Positions 53,008 to 62,979 of a stretch of DNA of 64,000 nt are shown piece after piece. The translations under genes and the position numbers were made by a program. The notes under the pieces are model-generated. The model made no database searches, had not been told where the DNA came from, and worked only from the letters and a program-made list of their open reading frames with translations. Source of the DNA: an uncultured Pelagibacteraceae bacterium. Its GTDB lineage: Bacteria > Pseudomonadota > Alphaproteobacteria > Pelagibacterales > Pelagibacteraceae. Positions within the stretch are counted from its first letter, which is position 1; every line of letters begins with the position of its first letter. The stretch spans positions 499,498 through 563,497 of the forward strand of contig CABZOF010000001.1 of the NCBI GenBank assembly GCA_902527215.1, written 5' to 3'.

Positions 53008-53550
53008 ATGAAAAATATTGAAGAAATAAACAGATCAAATTTAAACAAGATTATTTCTGAGAGAAAACATCCTGATTTTTTCCCTGGAGACATCGTTAAA
53101 GTTGGGGTTAGGATAACAGAGGGTAAAAGAGACAGAATTCAATATTTTGAAGGTGTATGTATCGCAAAAAAGAGTAGAGATATCAATTCATCTTTTACTG
53201 TTAGAAAAATTTCTTTTGGTGAGGGAGTAGAAAGAACTTTTGCATTATATAGCCCAATTGTTGATACAATAAAAGTTGTAAGATCAGGAAAAGTAAGAAG
53301 AGCAAAATTATACTATCTAAGAGATAGAACTGGTAAATCTGCTAGAATAGCTGAAAAAATTAAGAAGACGATTGGTATTGATTTAGAAACTAAAATTAAT
53401 GAGGTTACTGAGGAAAACGTAATGCCATCAACTGATCCTCAAACAGAAGCTCCTAAAGAAGAAGTTAAAGCAGAAGCTCCTAAAGAAGAAGTTAAAGCAG
53501 AGCCTGTAAAAACAGAAGAACCGAAAGAAAATCAAGAACAGAAAAAATAA
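53008..53550 (+). CDS. rplS: 50S ribosomal protein L19 with charged tail
   Basis: Residues 1 to about 120 are canonical L19 ([73 protein letters not shown]). A tail of about 60 residues follows, with two EAPKEEVKA units like those of S16 and a final [14 protein letters not shown]19 is usually about 115-130 residues. It starts 1 base after trmD. Confidence 0.95.
   Translation: MKNIEEINRSNLNKIISERKHPDFFPGDIVKVGVRITEGKRDRIQYFEGVCIAKKSRDINSSFTVRKISFGEGVERTFALYSPIVDTIKVVRSGKVRRAKLYYLRDRTGKSARIAEKIKKTIGIDLETKINEVTEENVMPSTDPQTEAPKEEVKAEAPKEEVKAEPVKTEEPKENQEQKK
53446..53499 (+). repeat. Two 27-bp repeats in rplS tail
   Basis: Two copies of GAAGCTCCTAAAGAAGAAG plus TTAAAGCA encode EAPKEEVKA, the same peptide unit as in rpsP. 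The third and fourth codons are CCT AAA here against CCG AAG in rpsP, so the two tails do not look like a very recent copy of each other. Confidence 0.85.
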
Positions 53551-53561
53551 TTTTTTTCTAA

Positions 53562-54965
53562 ATGCCTTTTACAACTTACGATAAAATTTGGAACGATCAT
53601 CTAATTGATGAACAACCTGATGGTACATCACTTTTGTTTGTAGATAGACATTTGATTCATGAAGTTACAAGCCCTCAAGCATTTGAAGGCTTAAGAAATT
53701 CAAACAGAAAAGTAAGACACCCTAAACTAACTCTTGCTGTTGCAGATCATAACGTTCCAACAACTGACAGGTCAAAAGGTATCGCAGATGAAGACTCGAG
53801 AATTCAAGTTGAAACTTTGAACAAAAACTGTAAGGAATTTGGAGTAGAGATTTTTGGAATGGATGATAAAAGACAAGGCATTGTCCATATCATAGGGCCT
53901 GAACAAGGTTTTACACAGCCTGGAAATATTATTGTTTGTGGTGATAGTCATACTGCAACTCATGGAGCATTTGGAGCTTTAGCTTTTGGTATTGGAACTT
54001 CAGAAGTAGAACACGTTTTAGCAACACAAACTTTAGTTCAAAAAAAATCAAAAAACTTTAGAATTAGCGTAAATGGTTCATTACCCATTGGCGTAACATC
54101 AAAGGATGTCATCTTGCAGATAATTGGAAAAATAGGAACAGCTGGTGGTACTGGTTATGTGATTGAGTATGCCGGGAACCTTATATCTAATCTAAGTGTT
54201 GAACAAAGAATGACGATTTGTAACATGACGATTGAAGGTGGGGCAAGAGCAGGATTAATTCAACCAGATGAAAAGATTTTTCAATATTTAAAAGGTAAAC
54301 CAATGTCACCAAAAGGAGAAAACTGGGAAAAAGCTTTAGAATATTGGCATACATTAAAATCTGATAAGGATGCAAACTTTGATAAAGAATTAACGTTAGA
54401 TGGATCTCAAATTAAGCCAATGGTAACTTGGGGAACATCTCCTCAGGATGTGGTTGAAATAGACGGTAAAGTTCCCAATCCTGAGAGTGAAACTGACCCA
54501 GATAGAAAAAATTCAATTAACAGATCATTAAATTATATGGGATTAAAACCAAATACGAATATTCAAGATATTAAGATTGATAAAGTTTTTATAGGAAGCT
54601 GCACTAACGGGAGAATAGAAGATATAAGAGAGGCAGCTAAAATATTAAAAGATAAAAAAGTTGCATCACATGTACATGCAATGATTGTTCCAGGTTCTGG
54701 TTTAGTTAAGGAACAAGCAGAGCAAGAGGGTCTGGATAAAATATTTTTAGAATCAGGCTTTGAATGGAGAGAGCCAGGCTGTTCAATGTGTCTAGCAATG
54801 AATGCGGATAAGCTTAAACCTGAAGAAAGATGTGCATCTACCTCTAATAGAAATTTTGAGGGTAGGCAGGGAAGAGGTGGTAGAACACATTTAGTTAGTC
54901 CAGCAATGGCTGCAGCAGCTGCAATTTCTGGAAACTTAGATGATGTTAGAAAATACCAAAATTAA
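53562..54965 (+). CDS. leuC: 3-isopropylmalate dehydratase large subunit
   Basis: This is a 467-residue aconitase-family subunit of leucine synthesis. The [4Fe-4S] cysteines are in FIGSCTNGR and [10 protein letters not shown], and [32 protein letters not shown] is characteristic. It starts 11 bases after rplS and is followed immediately by leuD, so leucine genes ride on the ribosomal-protein block. Confidence 0.97.
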   Translation: MPFTTYDKIWNDHLIDEQPDGTSLLFVDRHLIHEVTSPQAFEGLRNSNRKVRHPKLTLAVADHNVPTTDRSKGIADEDSRIQVETLNKNCKEFGVEIFGMDDKRQGIVHIIGPEQGFTQPGNIIVCGDSHTATHGAFGALAFGIGTSEVEHVLATQTLVQKKSKNFRISVNGSLPIGVTSKDVILQIIGKIGTAGGTGYVIEYAGNLISNLSVEQRMTICNMTIEGGARAGLIQPDEKIFQYLKGKPMSPKGENWEKALEYWHTLKSDKDANFDKELTLDGSQIKPMVTWGTSPQDVVEIDGKVPNPESETDPDRKNSINRSLNYMGLKPNTNIQDIKIDKVFIGSCTNGRIEDIREAAKILKDKKVASHVHAMIVPGSGLVKEQAEQEGLDKIFLESGFEWREPGCSMCLAMNADKLKPEERCASTSNRNFEGRQGRGGRTHLVSPAMAAAAAISGNLDDVRKYQN

Positions 54966-55571
54966 ATGAATAAATTTATCTCAATAAAAAGTATTCCAGC
55001 TTATCTACCTATCGTCAATATAGATACAGACATGATAATTCCTAAACAGTTTTTAAAAACTATAAAAAGAACTGGACTAGGAAAAAATTTATTTTTTGAA
55101 ATGAGATATGATCAAAGTGGTAAAGAGATAGATGACTTTATTTTAAATAATAGTCCGTATAATAATTCTAAAATTTTAATTGCAGGAAAGAATTTTGGAT
55201 GTGGCTCTTCCAGAGAACATGCTCCTTGGGCTTTAATGGATTTTGGAATAACTTGTGTAATTAGTTCAAGTTATGCAGATATATTTTATAATAACTGTTT
55301 TAAGAATGGGATTCTCCCAATTACAATTTCAGAGGATCAAATCAAAGAAATTTCAGAGTACTCGAATAGAAAAGAGGAAATTTCTGTAAATTTGCCTGAG
55401 CAAACAATAAGTTTTGGTAATAAAGAAATAAAATTTCAAATAGATCAATTTAAGAAAAAATGTCTAATAGAGGGATTAGATGATATTGCGTTATCTCTAG
55501 AAAAATCTGAAAAAATAGTTTCATACGAAAATAAAATTAAAGAGGCAAAACCTTGGATATTTAATGATTAA
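54966..55571 (+). CDS. leuD: 3-isopropylmalate dehydratase small subunit
   Basis: This 201-residue swivel domain partner of LeuC has [22 protein letters not shown] and [23 protein letters not shown]. The start directly follows the leuC stop, and the end overlaps leuB by 8 bases. Confidence 0.97.
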   Translation: MNKFISIKSIPAYLPIVNIDTDMIIPKQFLKTIKRTGLGKNLFFEMRYDQSGKEIDDFILNNSPYNNSKILIAGKNFGCGSSREHAPWALMDFGITCVISSSYADIFYNNCFKNGILPITISEDQIKEISEYSNRKEEISVNLPEQTISFGNKEIKFQIDQFKKKCLIEGLDDIALSLEKSEKIVSYENKIKEAKPWIFND

Positions 55572-56670
55572 AATTAAAAAAAGAAAAATTTTATTATTAC
55601 CAGGAGATGGTATCGGACCAGAGGTAATTGCTGAGGTCAAAAAAATAATTGAATGGTTTAACTCAAATAAATCCTTGGATTTTGAAATTGACCAAGATTT
55701 GGTTGGTGGTGCTGCTTATGACAAACATGGAACCCCAATAACTGATGAAGCATTTTATAAGGCACAAGAAAGTGCTGCAGTAATACTAGGTGCTGTTGGT
55801 GGACCAAAATGGGATAATATCGATTTTTCAAAAAAACCAGAGAGAGCTCTATTAAAATTAAGAAAAGAATTAAAATTATTTGCAAATTTGAGACCTGCAA
55901 TTTGTTTTAAACAACTCGTTGATGCCTCAAGTTTAAAGCCTGAATTTGTTTCTAATTTAGATATTCTTTTTGTTAGGGAATTAACGGGTGGGATTTACTT
56001 TGGTGAACCTAGAGGGATAAAACCAATTGATAATGGTGAAAGAAAAGGAATTAATACTCATGTCTATACTACTAGTGAAATCGAGAGAGTAGCCCGTGTT
56101 GCATTTGATCTAGCCAGAAAAAGGAATAATAAAGTTACTTCCTGTGAAAAGTCGAATGTCATGGAGGCAGGTCAATTATGGAAAGAAGAAGTGCAAGCAA
56201 TTCATGAAAAAGAATATAGTGATGTAGAATTAAAACATATGCTAGCAGATAACTGTGCAATGCAGTTAGTTAGAAATCCTAAACAATTTGATGTGATAGT
56301 AACAGATAATCTTTTTGGCGACATGTTATCAGATGAAGCTGCAATGTTGACTGGTTCTCTAGGGCTCTTGCCATCTGCGTCCCTTGGAGCCAAAGATAAA
56401 AACGGTAATATGAGATCTTTATATGAGCCAGTTCATGGATCAGCACCCGATATAGCAGGTCAAGGTATTGCTAATCCAATAGCAACAATACTGAGTTTTG
56501 CAATGGCTTTAAGATATTCTTTAGATCTAGATAAAGAGGCAGATAGTTTAGAAAAAGCTGTTCAAGGTGTGCTTGATGAGGGTCTTAGAACTAAAGACAT
56601 TATTTCTAAGGGAATGAAAGAAGTATCAACATCAGTGATGGGAGATGCGATAATTTCAAAATTGCAATAA
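55564..56670 (+). CDS. leuB: 3-isopropylmalate dehydrogenase
   Basis: This is a 368-residue NAD-dependent beta-decarboxylating dehydrogenase. Motifs are [77 protein letters not shown] and [25 protein letters not shown]. It completes leuCDB. Confidence 0.97.
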   Translation: MIKIKKRKILLLPGDGIGPEVIAEVKKIIEWFNSNKSLDFEIDQDLVGGAAYDKHGTPITDEAFYKAQESAAVILGAVGGPKWDNIDFSKKPERALLKLRKELKLFANLRPAICFKQLVDASSLKPEFVSNLDILFVRELTGGIYFGEPRGIKPIDNGERKGINTHVYTTSEIERVARVAFDLARKRNNKVTSCEKSNVMEAGQLWKEEVQAIHEKEYSDVELKHMLADNCAMQLVRNPKQFDVIVTDNLFGDMLSDEAAMLTGSLGLLPSASLGAKDKNGNMRSLYEPVHGSAPDIAGQGIANPIATILSFAMALRYSLDLDKEADSLEKAVQGVLDEGLRTKDIISKGMKEVSTSVMGDAIISKLQ

Positions 56671-56696
56671 TTAAACATTTATTCTAAAGTATACTT

Positions 56697-58460
56697 ATGC
56701 CAACTTACAACGCACCAGTAGATGATATGATGTTTCTCTTTGATAAATTGAGGAACAATAAAAAATATAATGAAATTGAAAAATATAAAGAAGTTAATAC
56801 AGAATTAGTTAAAGATATTTTAGAAGAAGCAGCAAAAATTACTCAAAACTTAATCTTACCTCTTGCAAAAAGTGGAGATGAAACTCCAGCTGTTTTAGAA
56901 AATGGCGTGGTTAGAACACCGCCAGGATATAAGGAAGCTTATCAAAAATTTATAGAAGATGGATGGATTTCCTTATCTTGTGATCCGAAATATGGTGGTC
57001 AAGGAATGCCTAAAACAGTAAGCACTTTCTTTGATGAGATGTTATCATCTGCAAGTTTATCTTTTAAACTTTACAGTGAATTGACTATAGGAGCATATAA
57101 CTGTTTGTTAAGGCATGCTGATGATGAAATAAAAAATACTTATTTACCTAAAATGGTTGAGGGTAAATGGAGCGGCACAATGTGTTTAACAGAACCAGTA
57201 TGCGGAACAGACTTAGGTCTTCTAAAAACTAAAGCAGTAGATCAAAATGATGGAACTTACAAAATTAGTGGTCAAAAAATTTTTATTACTTCAGGTGATC
57301 AAGATTTAACAGAAAATATTATTCATTTAGTATTAGCTCGATCAACAGACTCACCAGCAGGAACAAAAGGTATCAGTTTATTTTTAGTTCCAAAATTCGT
57401 TTTAAATAAAGATGGATCAGTTGGGCCAAGAAACGGAGTTTCAACAGGATCAATAGAAAACAAAATGGGCATTAAGGGATCTGCAACATGTGTATTAAAT
57501 TTTGATGATGCTGTTGGTTATATGATTGGACCAAAAAACAAAGGCCTTAACTCTATGTTCACAATGATGAATTTGGAGAGAATTATTGTTGGGATTCAAG
57601 GGTTAGGTATTTCTGAAATTGCATACCAAAATTCCCTTACTTACGCCAAAGAAAGAAAACAAGGTAAGGCATTTAATTCAAAATCAAATAATGGTGCAGA
57701 TTTTATTATTGATCACGTTGATATTAGACGGTCTCTTTTGAGTATGAAGTCTATGATAGAGGGACAAAGAGCCTTGAGTTTCTGGCTGTCTCAACAAATT
57801 GAAGTTAGCTTAAATCATTCTGATGAAAAAATAAAACAAGAAGCATCAGATCTTGTTTCATTAATGACTCCAGTTGTTAAATCGCTTTTTACCGATAATG
57901 CAATGGAAATAACAAGTGAAGCAATGCAAATACATGGAGGATACGGATTTACTAAAGATCAAGGTATTGAACAATTCTACAGAGACAATAGAATTACACC
58001 TATTTATGAGGGAACAAATTCAGTTCAGGCTGCTGACTTAGTCTTCAGAAAATTAATCAATAAAAATGGTGATATTATTGAAAACTATCTAAATTTGGTT
58101 AAAGACGAGATTAAAATTACTGACAAAAGAGCCGAGCCTTTTGTAAAACAACTTAACTATCATCTTGATATTTTGTCAAAATTTACTGATTGGATGAAGG
58201 AAAAAATAAAAATTTCTCCAGAAGATGCAAGTGGAGCATGTAACGATTATTTAAAAGTTCTTGGTTTAGTTGCAACCGGACATGCTTGGTTAAAAGTTCT
58301 AGAAGTTTCCTTCAAAGAATATGAGAGTAATAAAGATTTTTATGAGGACAAAATCCAAACTGCCAACTTTTTCTATAATAGAGTACTTCCTAGGATAGAA
58401 AGCAGTTATATTACTGCAACTACTGGAAGTAATTATATTATGAATTACAAATTCAATTAG
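56697..58460 (+). CDS. dmdC: 3-methylmercaptopropionyl-CoA dehydrogenase (DmdC-like acyl-CoA dehydrogenase)
   Basis: This 587-residue acyl-CoA dehydrogenase is of the long form with an extra C-terminal domain. The FAD/substrate region is MCLTEPVCGTDLGLLKTKA, the tail of the core has QIHGGYGFTKDQGIEQFYRDNRITPIYEGTNSVQAADLV with the catalytic Glu in YEGTN. Length and type match DmdC, and the gene order dmdC-dmdB-dmdA supports that role: oxidising MMPA-CoA to methylthioacryloyl-CoA. Without the context a general fatty acyl-CoA role would be possible. Confidence 0.82.
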   Translation: MPTYNAPVDDMMFLFDKLRNNKKYNEIEKYKEVNTELVKDILEEAAKITQNLILPLAKSGDETPAVLENGVVRTPPGYKEAYQKFIEDGWISLSCDPKYGGQGMPKTVSTFFDEMLSSASLSFKLYSELTIGAYNCLLRHADDEIKNTYLPKMVEGKWSGTMCLTEPVCGTDLGLLKTKAVDQNDGTYKISGQKIFITSGDQDLTENIIHLVLARSTDSPAGTKGISLFLVPKFVLNKDGSVGPRNGVSTGSIENKMGIKGSATCVLNFDDAVGYMIGPKNKGLNSMFTMMNLERIIVGIQGLGISEIAYQNSLTYAKERKQGKAFNSKSNNGADFIIDHVDIRRSLLSMKSMIEGQRALSFWLSQQIEVSLNHSDEKIKQEASDLVSLMTPVVKSLFTDNAMEITSEAMQIHGGYGFTKDQGIEQFYRDNRITPIYEGTNSVQAADLVFRKLINKNGDIIENYLNLVKDEIKITDKRAEPFVKQLNYHLDILSKFTDWMKEKIKISPEDASGACNDYLKVLGLVATGHAWLKVLEVSFKEYESNKDFYEDKIQTANFFYNRVLPRIESSYITATTGSNYIMNYKFN

Positions 58461-58461
58461 A

Positions 58462-60090
58462 ATGAACCCTTATGAAACAAATTTGGATAAAAACGAAGCC
58501 AATTATGTTCCATTAACCCCTTTATCATTTCTAGAAAGAGCAAAAGATATTTATCCAAACTACGAAGCAGTAGTTTATGAAAGTAGGAAATACACTTGGA
58601 GTGAAGTTTACAAAAGATGTATTAAGTTTGCTAGTGCATTAGATAAATTGGGAATTAAAACAGGTGATACGGTATCTGTCTTGGCTTTTAACACACCTGA
58701 AATATTTGAAGCGCATTATTCCATTCCTATGGTTGGAGCAGTTATAAATGCCATTAATACAAGACTAGACTCAAAAACAATTAGTTATATTTTAAATCAC
58801 AGTGAAGCGAAGGTGCTAATTGTAGATAGACAATTTCATGATGTAGTAAAAAAAGCTTTAGAAGAAGTTAATTCAAAAATTACTATAATTGATATAGATG
58901 ATAAAGATGCAGAGCTAACCAACTCAAAAAATATAGGATCTTTGGAATATGAGGAGTTTTTAAATTCTGGAGATGAAAATTTTAAATGGAAAATGCCAAA
59001 AGATGAGTGGCAAGCTATAGCATTAGGTTATACTTCTGGAACAACTGGTAATCCAAAAGGAGTTGTTTATCATCATAGAGGATCATATTTAATGGCAACA
59101 GGAAGTGCAGTTGCATGGAATATGCCTAATCAGTTAAATTTTTTATACACAGTACCAATGTTTCATTGTAATGGCTGGTGTTATCCTTGGACAATGTCAA
59201 TGATTCATGGTCGAGTAATTTGTCTGAGAAATATTGATGTAAAAAAGATATTTGAATTAATTGATAAATATGAAGTTACTCATTTTGGTGGAGCACCAAT
59301 AGTTTTAAACATGTTAGCTAATGCACCTGAGGATCAGCAAAAGGAATTAAAAAGGAAGGTATATGTATTAACAGCAGGTGCTCCTCCTCCTAGTATAATT
59401 TTTGAAAAAATGCAAAAGTTAGGCTTTGAAGTAATGCATGTATATGGTCTTACAGAAACCTATGGTCATATTTTGCAGTGTGCATGGAATCAAGAATGGG
59501 ATGAATTAGATCAAAATAACCAAAACGAAATAAGAGCAAGACAAGGCGTAAGGTATCCCAATACAGAAGGCGTCATTGTAATGGACCCTGAAACCATGAA
59601 GCCAGTTCCTCATGATGGAAAAACAATGGGTGAAATTATGATTAGAGGAAATGTGGTGATGAAGGGTTATTTTAAAGATAAAGAAGCGACAGAAAAATCA
59701 ATGGATGGAGGATGGTTTCATTCTGGCGACTTAGCTGTAACTCATCCAAGTGGTTACATAAAAATACAAGACCGATCAAAAGATATTATAATTTCAGGAG
59801 GAGAAAATATTTCATCTATCGAAATTGAAAATACGATTTCAAAACATCCTGCTGTATCACTGGCAGCTGTTGTAGCAAAACCAGATGAAAAATGGGGTGA
59901 AACACCTTGTGCTTTTGTTGAATTAATCGAAGGAAAATCAAGTTCAGAGGAAGAAATTATTAAATTTTGTCGAGAAACTCTTGCTGGATTTAAACTTCCT
60001 AAGAAGGTTGTTTTTACTCCGCTACCAAAGACATCCACTGGAAAGATTCAAAAGTTTGAACTGAGAAAACAAGCTAAGGAATTAAACTAA
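58462..60090 (+). CDS. dmdB: 3-methylmercaptopropionate-CoA ligase (DmdB-like)
   Basis: This 542-residue adenylate-forming ligase has LGYTSGTTGNPKGVVYHHRGSYL, MFHCNGWCYPWTM, HVYGLTETYGHILQCAWNQEWDEL, WFHSGDLAVTHPSGYIKIQDRSKDIIISGGENISS and the Lys motif LPKTSTGKIQKFELR. It belongs to the medium-chain/MMPA-CoA ligase group. It starts 1 base after dmdC and 51 bases before dmdA, so it most likely activates methylmercaptopropionate from DMSP demethylation. Confidence 0.85.
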   Translation: MNPYETNLDKNEANYVPLTPLSFLERAKDIYPNYEAVVYESRKYTWSEVYKRCIKFASALDKLGIKTGDTVSVLAFNTPEIFEAHYSIPMVGAVINAINTRLDSKTISYILNHSEAKVLIVDRQFHDVVKKALEEVNSKITIIDIDDKDAELTNSKNIGSLEYEEFLNSGDENFKWKMPKDEWQAIALGYTSGTTGNPKGVVYHHRGSYLMATGSAVAWNMPNQLNFLYTVPMFHCNGWCYPWTMSMIHGRVICLRNIDVKKIFELIDKYEVTHFGGAPIVLNMLANAPEDQQKELKRKVYVLTAGAPPPSIIFEKMQKLGFEVMHVYGLTETYGHILQCAWNQEWDELDQNNQNEIRARQGVRYPNTEGVIVMDPETMKPVPHDGKTMGEIMIRGNVVMKGYFKDKEATEKSMDGGWFHSGDLAVTHPSGYIKIQDRSKDIIISGGENISSIEIENTISKHPAVSLAAVVAKPDEKWGETPCAFVELIEGKSSSEEEIIKFCRETLAGFKLPKKVVFTPLPKTSTGKIQKFELRKQAKELN

Positions 60091-60141
60091 TATAGTTTCT
60101 TTACAAAAATCAAATAAGATGGCAGTAATGCTCAAAAAAAA

Positions 60142-61251
60142 ATGAAAACTTTTTTAATAGCAAAATCAAGAAGGCTTAGAGGTACACCGTACACCTCTAG
60201 AATTGAAAAACAAGGTGTAACTGCTTATACTATATATAATCATATGTTGCTGCCAGCAGCATTTGGTTCTGTAGAAGATGCTTATCATCACTTGAAAGAG
60301 CATGTTCAGATTTGGGATGTTGCCGCTGAAAGACAAGTTGAAATTTCTGGAAAAGACTCAGCAAAATTGGTTCAATTGATGACTTGCAGAGATTTATCAA
60401 AATCCAAAGATGGAAGATGTTATTACTGCCCAATCATTGATGACAATGCAGGTTTAATTAATGATCCTGTAGTTCTAAGATTAAATGAAAATAGGTGGTG
60501 GATCTCTTTAGCTGACTCAGATGTAATTCTATATGCCAAAGGATTAGCGATTGGAAACAAATTTGATGTAAAAATTTCTGAACCTGATGTTGATATAATG
60601 GCAGTTCAAGGACCAAAATCATTTCAATTAATGGAAAAAGTTTTTGGAGAAAAAATAGTAAATTTAAAATTTTTTGGTTTTGATTATTTTGAATTTGGTG
60701 GCAATAAACACCTTATTGCAAAGTCTGGATGGTCTAAACAAGGTGGCTATGAAATTTATATGGAACACAACGAGTCAGGTTTAAAACTATACGATCATCT
60801 TTTTGAAATTGGAAAGGAATTCAATATTAGACCAGGTGGACCAAACCTTATCGAACGTATTGAGAGTGGTTTACTTTCCCATGGTAACGATATGGACAAT
60901 GGAGATAATCCATATGAGTGTGGTTTTGACAAGTATGTAAATATAGATAGTGATGTTGATTTCTTAGGTAAAGAAAAACTAAAAAAAATTAAAGCTGAAG
61001 GAATTAAAAAAAAACTTATGGGAGTAAAAATTGATGCCAAGGAAATAAGTGTTAATGGCTCAATGGATCTAGTAGATGAAGATAATAATGTAATTGGAGA
61101 ATTAAGATCTGGTTGTTACAATCCAACTTTTAAACAAGTCATTGGGATTGCAATGATTAACAAACCACACTTTGAGACTTCGAAATCCTTTAAAATCAAT
61201 ATAAATGGCTCTGATTTTCATGGAAAAGTTTGTGATTTACCTTTCATTTAG
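60142..61251 (+). CDS. dmdA: DMSP demethylase DmdA
   Basis: This 369-residue GcvT-fold, tetrahydrofolate-dependent demethylase turns dimethylsulfoniopropionate into methylmercaptopropionate. It matches the Pelagibacter enzyme as I recall it: [113 protein letters not shown] and the end GKVCDLPFI. The ATG at 60142 is preceded by an A run but little ribosome-site sequence. The methyl group enters the folate pool, where FolD in this window also acts. Confidence 0.95.
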   Translation: MKTFLIAKSRRLRGTPYTSRIEKQGVTAYTIYNHMLLPAAFGSVEDAYHHLKEHVQIWDVAAERQVEISGKDSAKLVQLMTCRDLSKSKDGRCYYCPIIDDNAGLINDPVVLRLNENRWWISLADSDVILYAKGLAIGNKFDVKISEPDVDIMAVQGPKSFQLMEKVFGEKIVNLKFFGFDYFEFGGNKHLIAKSGWSKQGGYEIYMEHNESGLKLYDHLFEIGKEFNIRPGGPNLIERIESGLLSHGNDMDNGDNPYECGFDKYVNIDSDVDFLGKEKLKKIKAEGIKKKLMGVKIDAKEISVNGSMDLVDEDNNVIGELRSGCYNPTFKQVIGIAMINKPHFETSKSFKININGSDFHGKVCDLPFI

Positions 61252-61270
61252 TATAAAACTTTAAAATATC

Positions 61271-62281
61271 ATGAATATAGCAATAGTAGGAGCGACAGGA
61301 AACGTAGGTCGAAAATTAATAGAAGTTTTGGAAAAAAAAAACTTTCCAATAACAGAGGCGTACTTAGTTGCGTCTCCAAATAGTGAAGGAAAAAAAATTA
61401 ATTTTTTAGGAAAAGAGCATACTGTTAGTAATTTAGAACAATTTGATTTCTCAAAAGTAAAAATTGCTTTTTTTGCAGCTGGTTCTTCAATTGCTGAAAA
61501 ATGGGCACCGATCGCAGCAGAAAAAACAATTGTAATAGATAATTCAAAATTCTTTAGAAAAGATCCAGAAATTCCTTTAATTGTTCCAGAGGTAAATTCC
61601 AAAGAATTACCTAAATTTAAAAATAAGAATATTATAGCAAATGCCAATTGTTCAGTAATACCAATAGTTGTAGCTCTCAAACCATTACATGATTTGTATA
61701 ATGTAAAAAGAATAGTTGCATCAACTTATCAGTCTGTATCAGGAGCAGGCAAGCCAGGAATGGATGAACTTATATCCCAAACTAAAGAAGTCTTGGAAAA
61801 TAAAGATGTTGAGTCAAAAAATTTTACTAAGCAAATTGCTTTTAATGCTATACCACATATCGATAGTTTTCTTGAAAATGGAAGCACAAAAGAAGAGCAA
61901 AAAAATCATGATGAGGTAAAAAAAATTTTAGATAGTAAAATTAATATAACATCTACTTGTGTAAGAATCCCTGTTCTTGTTTCTCACTCCATAAGTGTGA
62001 ATGTTGAATTTAACAAAAAACATGACTTAGAAGAAATAAGAAATGTCTTATCATCATCACCAGGATGCAAGGTAGTTGATGAGCAAAAAGATGGAGGATA
62101 CATTACGCCTGTTGAAGCTGAAGACAAATTTGAAACATTCATATCAAGAATTCGTGAGGACTCTTCTCAACCAAATTCAATTAATTTGTGGGTTGTGTCT
62201 GATAACTTATTAAAAGGTGCTGCACTTAATGCAGTTGAAATTGCTGAGGCTTTAGTAGAAAAAGATTTTTATGGAAAATAA
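61271..62281 (+). CDS. asd: Aspartate-semialdehyde dehydrogenase
   Basis: This is a 336-residue NADPH-dependent enzyme of lysine, methionine and threonine synthesis. The start NIAIVGATGNVGRKLIEVL, the catalytic Cys in IANANCSVIPIVVALKPLHD, YQSVSGAGKPGMDEL and ITSTCVRIPVLVSHSISVNVEF (substrate and catalytic residues) are all present. It overlaps sdhC by 11 bases. Confidence 0.96.
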   Translation: MNIAIVGATGNVGRKLIEVLEKKNFPITEAYLVASPNSEGKKINFLGKEHTVSNLEQFDFSKVKIAFFAAGSSIAEKWAPIAAEKTIVIDNSKFFRKDPEIPLIVPEVNSKELPKFKNKNIIANANCSVIPIVVALKPLHDLYNVKRIVASTYQSVSGAGKPGMDELISQTKEVLENKDVESKNFTKQIAFNAIPHIDSFLENGSTKEEQKNHDEVKKILDSKINITSTCVRIPVLVSHSISVNVEFNKKHDLEEIRNVLSSSPGCKVVDEQKDGGYITPVEAEDKFETFISRIREDSSQPNSINLWVVSDNLLKGAALNAVEIAEALVEKDFYGK

Positions 62282-62654
62282 AAATCCAATATCGCCACAT
62301 ATACAAATTTATAATTGGCACATTTCCTCACTGGTTTCAATTTCACACAGAATAACTGGTATAATAAACTTTTTCACTATAACTTTAATAGGTATATGGA
62401 TAGCCTCTTTATTATTGGGTGAACAGAGTTATCAGAATATTAATTTGTTCTTATCATCTTTTTTAGGCAAATTTTTTTGTCTTGGAATTATTTGGTCTTT
62501 TTCATTTCAAATGCTTAGTGAAATAAGACATTTGTTTATGGATTTAGGTTATGGTTTTGAGCAAAAAACTACAAAAATAACAGGATTAATTGTGCTAATC
62601 GGATCATTTCCACTTACTGTAATAATCTTTATTATTGGAAGAGTTTTAATTTAA
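62271..62654 (+). CDS. sdhC: Succinate dehydrogenase cytochrome b556 subunit
   Basis: This 127-residue membrane anchor has three spans and the signature SPHIQIYNWHISSLVSISHRITGI with the haem-proximal residues, plus HLFMDLGYGFE. It binds quinone and haem with SdhD. It shares one base with sdhD. Confidence 0.94.
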   Translation: MENKNPISPHIQIYNWHISSLVSISHRITGIINFFTITLIGIWIASLLLGEQSYQNINLFLSSFLGKFFCLGIIWSFSFQMLSEIRHLFMDLGYGFEQKTTKITGLIVLIGSFPLTVIIFIIGRVLI

Positions 62655-62977
62655 TGGGATCAGTTACAAAAAAATGGTTGTTCTTAAAAGTAAGTTCAGC
62701 AATATTAGTGCCATTAATGCTATGGTTTGCGATTAATCTAGCTTCTATTTACGACAAAGGATTTGAACAGGTATTACTGTTTGTGTCTTCTCAACCTTCA
62801 AAGTTTTTGTTAAGTCTTTTTTTGATTTTTGCATATTTTTTCTCTGCACTAAGTATTAGTGAGGTTTTTGAGGACTATATCGAAGATCAAAAAATCAAAA
62901 ATGCCGCAAATAAATCTTTAAATATCTTTGCTATAGTATTTCCATTATTAATCATTATCTTAATATTTAGTTTATAG
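62654..62977 (+). CDS. sdhD: Succinate dehydrogenase membrane anchor SdhD
   Basis: This is a 107-residue protein with three spans ([19 protein letters not shown]-like, [34 protein letters not shown]). Sequence similarity in SdhD is low, but size, topology and position between sdhC and sdhA make the call safe. The usual HxxxGxxxVxxDY motif is degenerate ([14 protein letters not shown]). Confidence 0.88.
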   Translation: MGSVTKKWLFLKVSSAILVPLMLWFAINLASIYDKGFEQVLLFVSSQPSKFLLSLFLIFAYFFSALSISEVFEDYIEDQKIKNAANKSLNIFAIVFPLLIIILIFSL

Positions 62978-62979
62978 TT

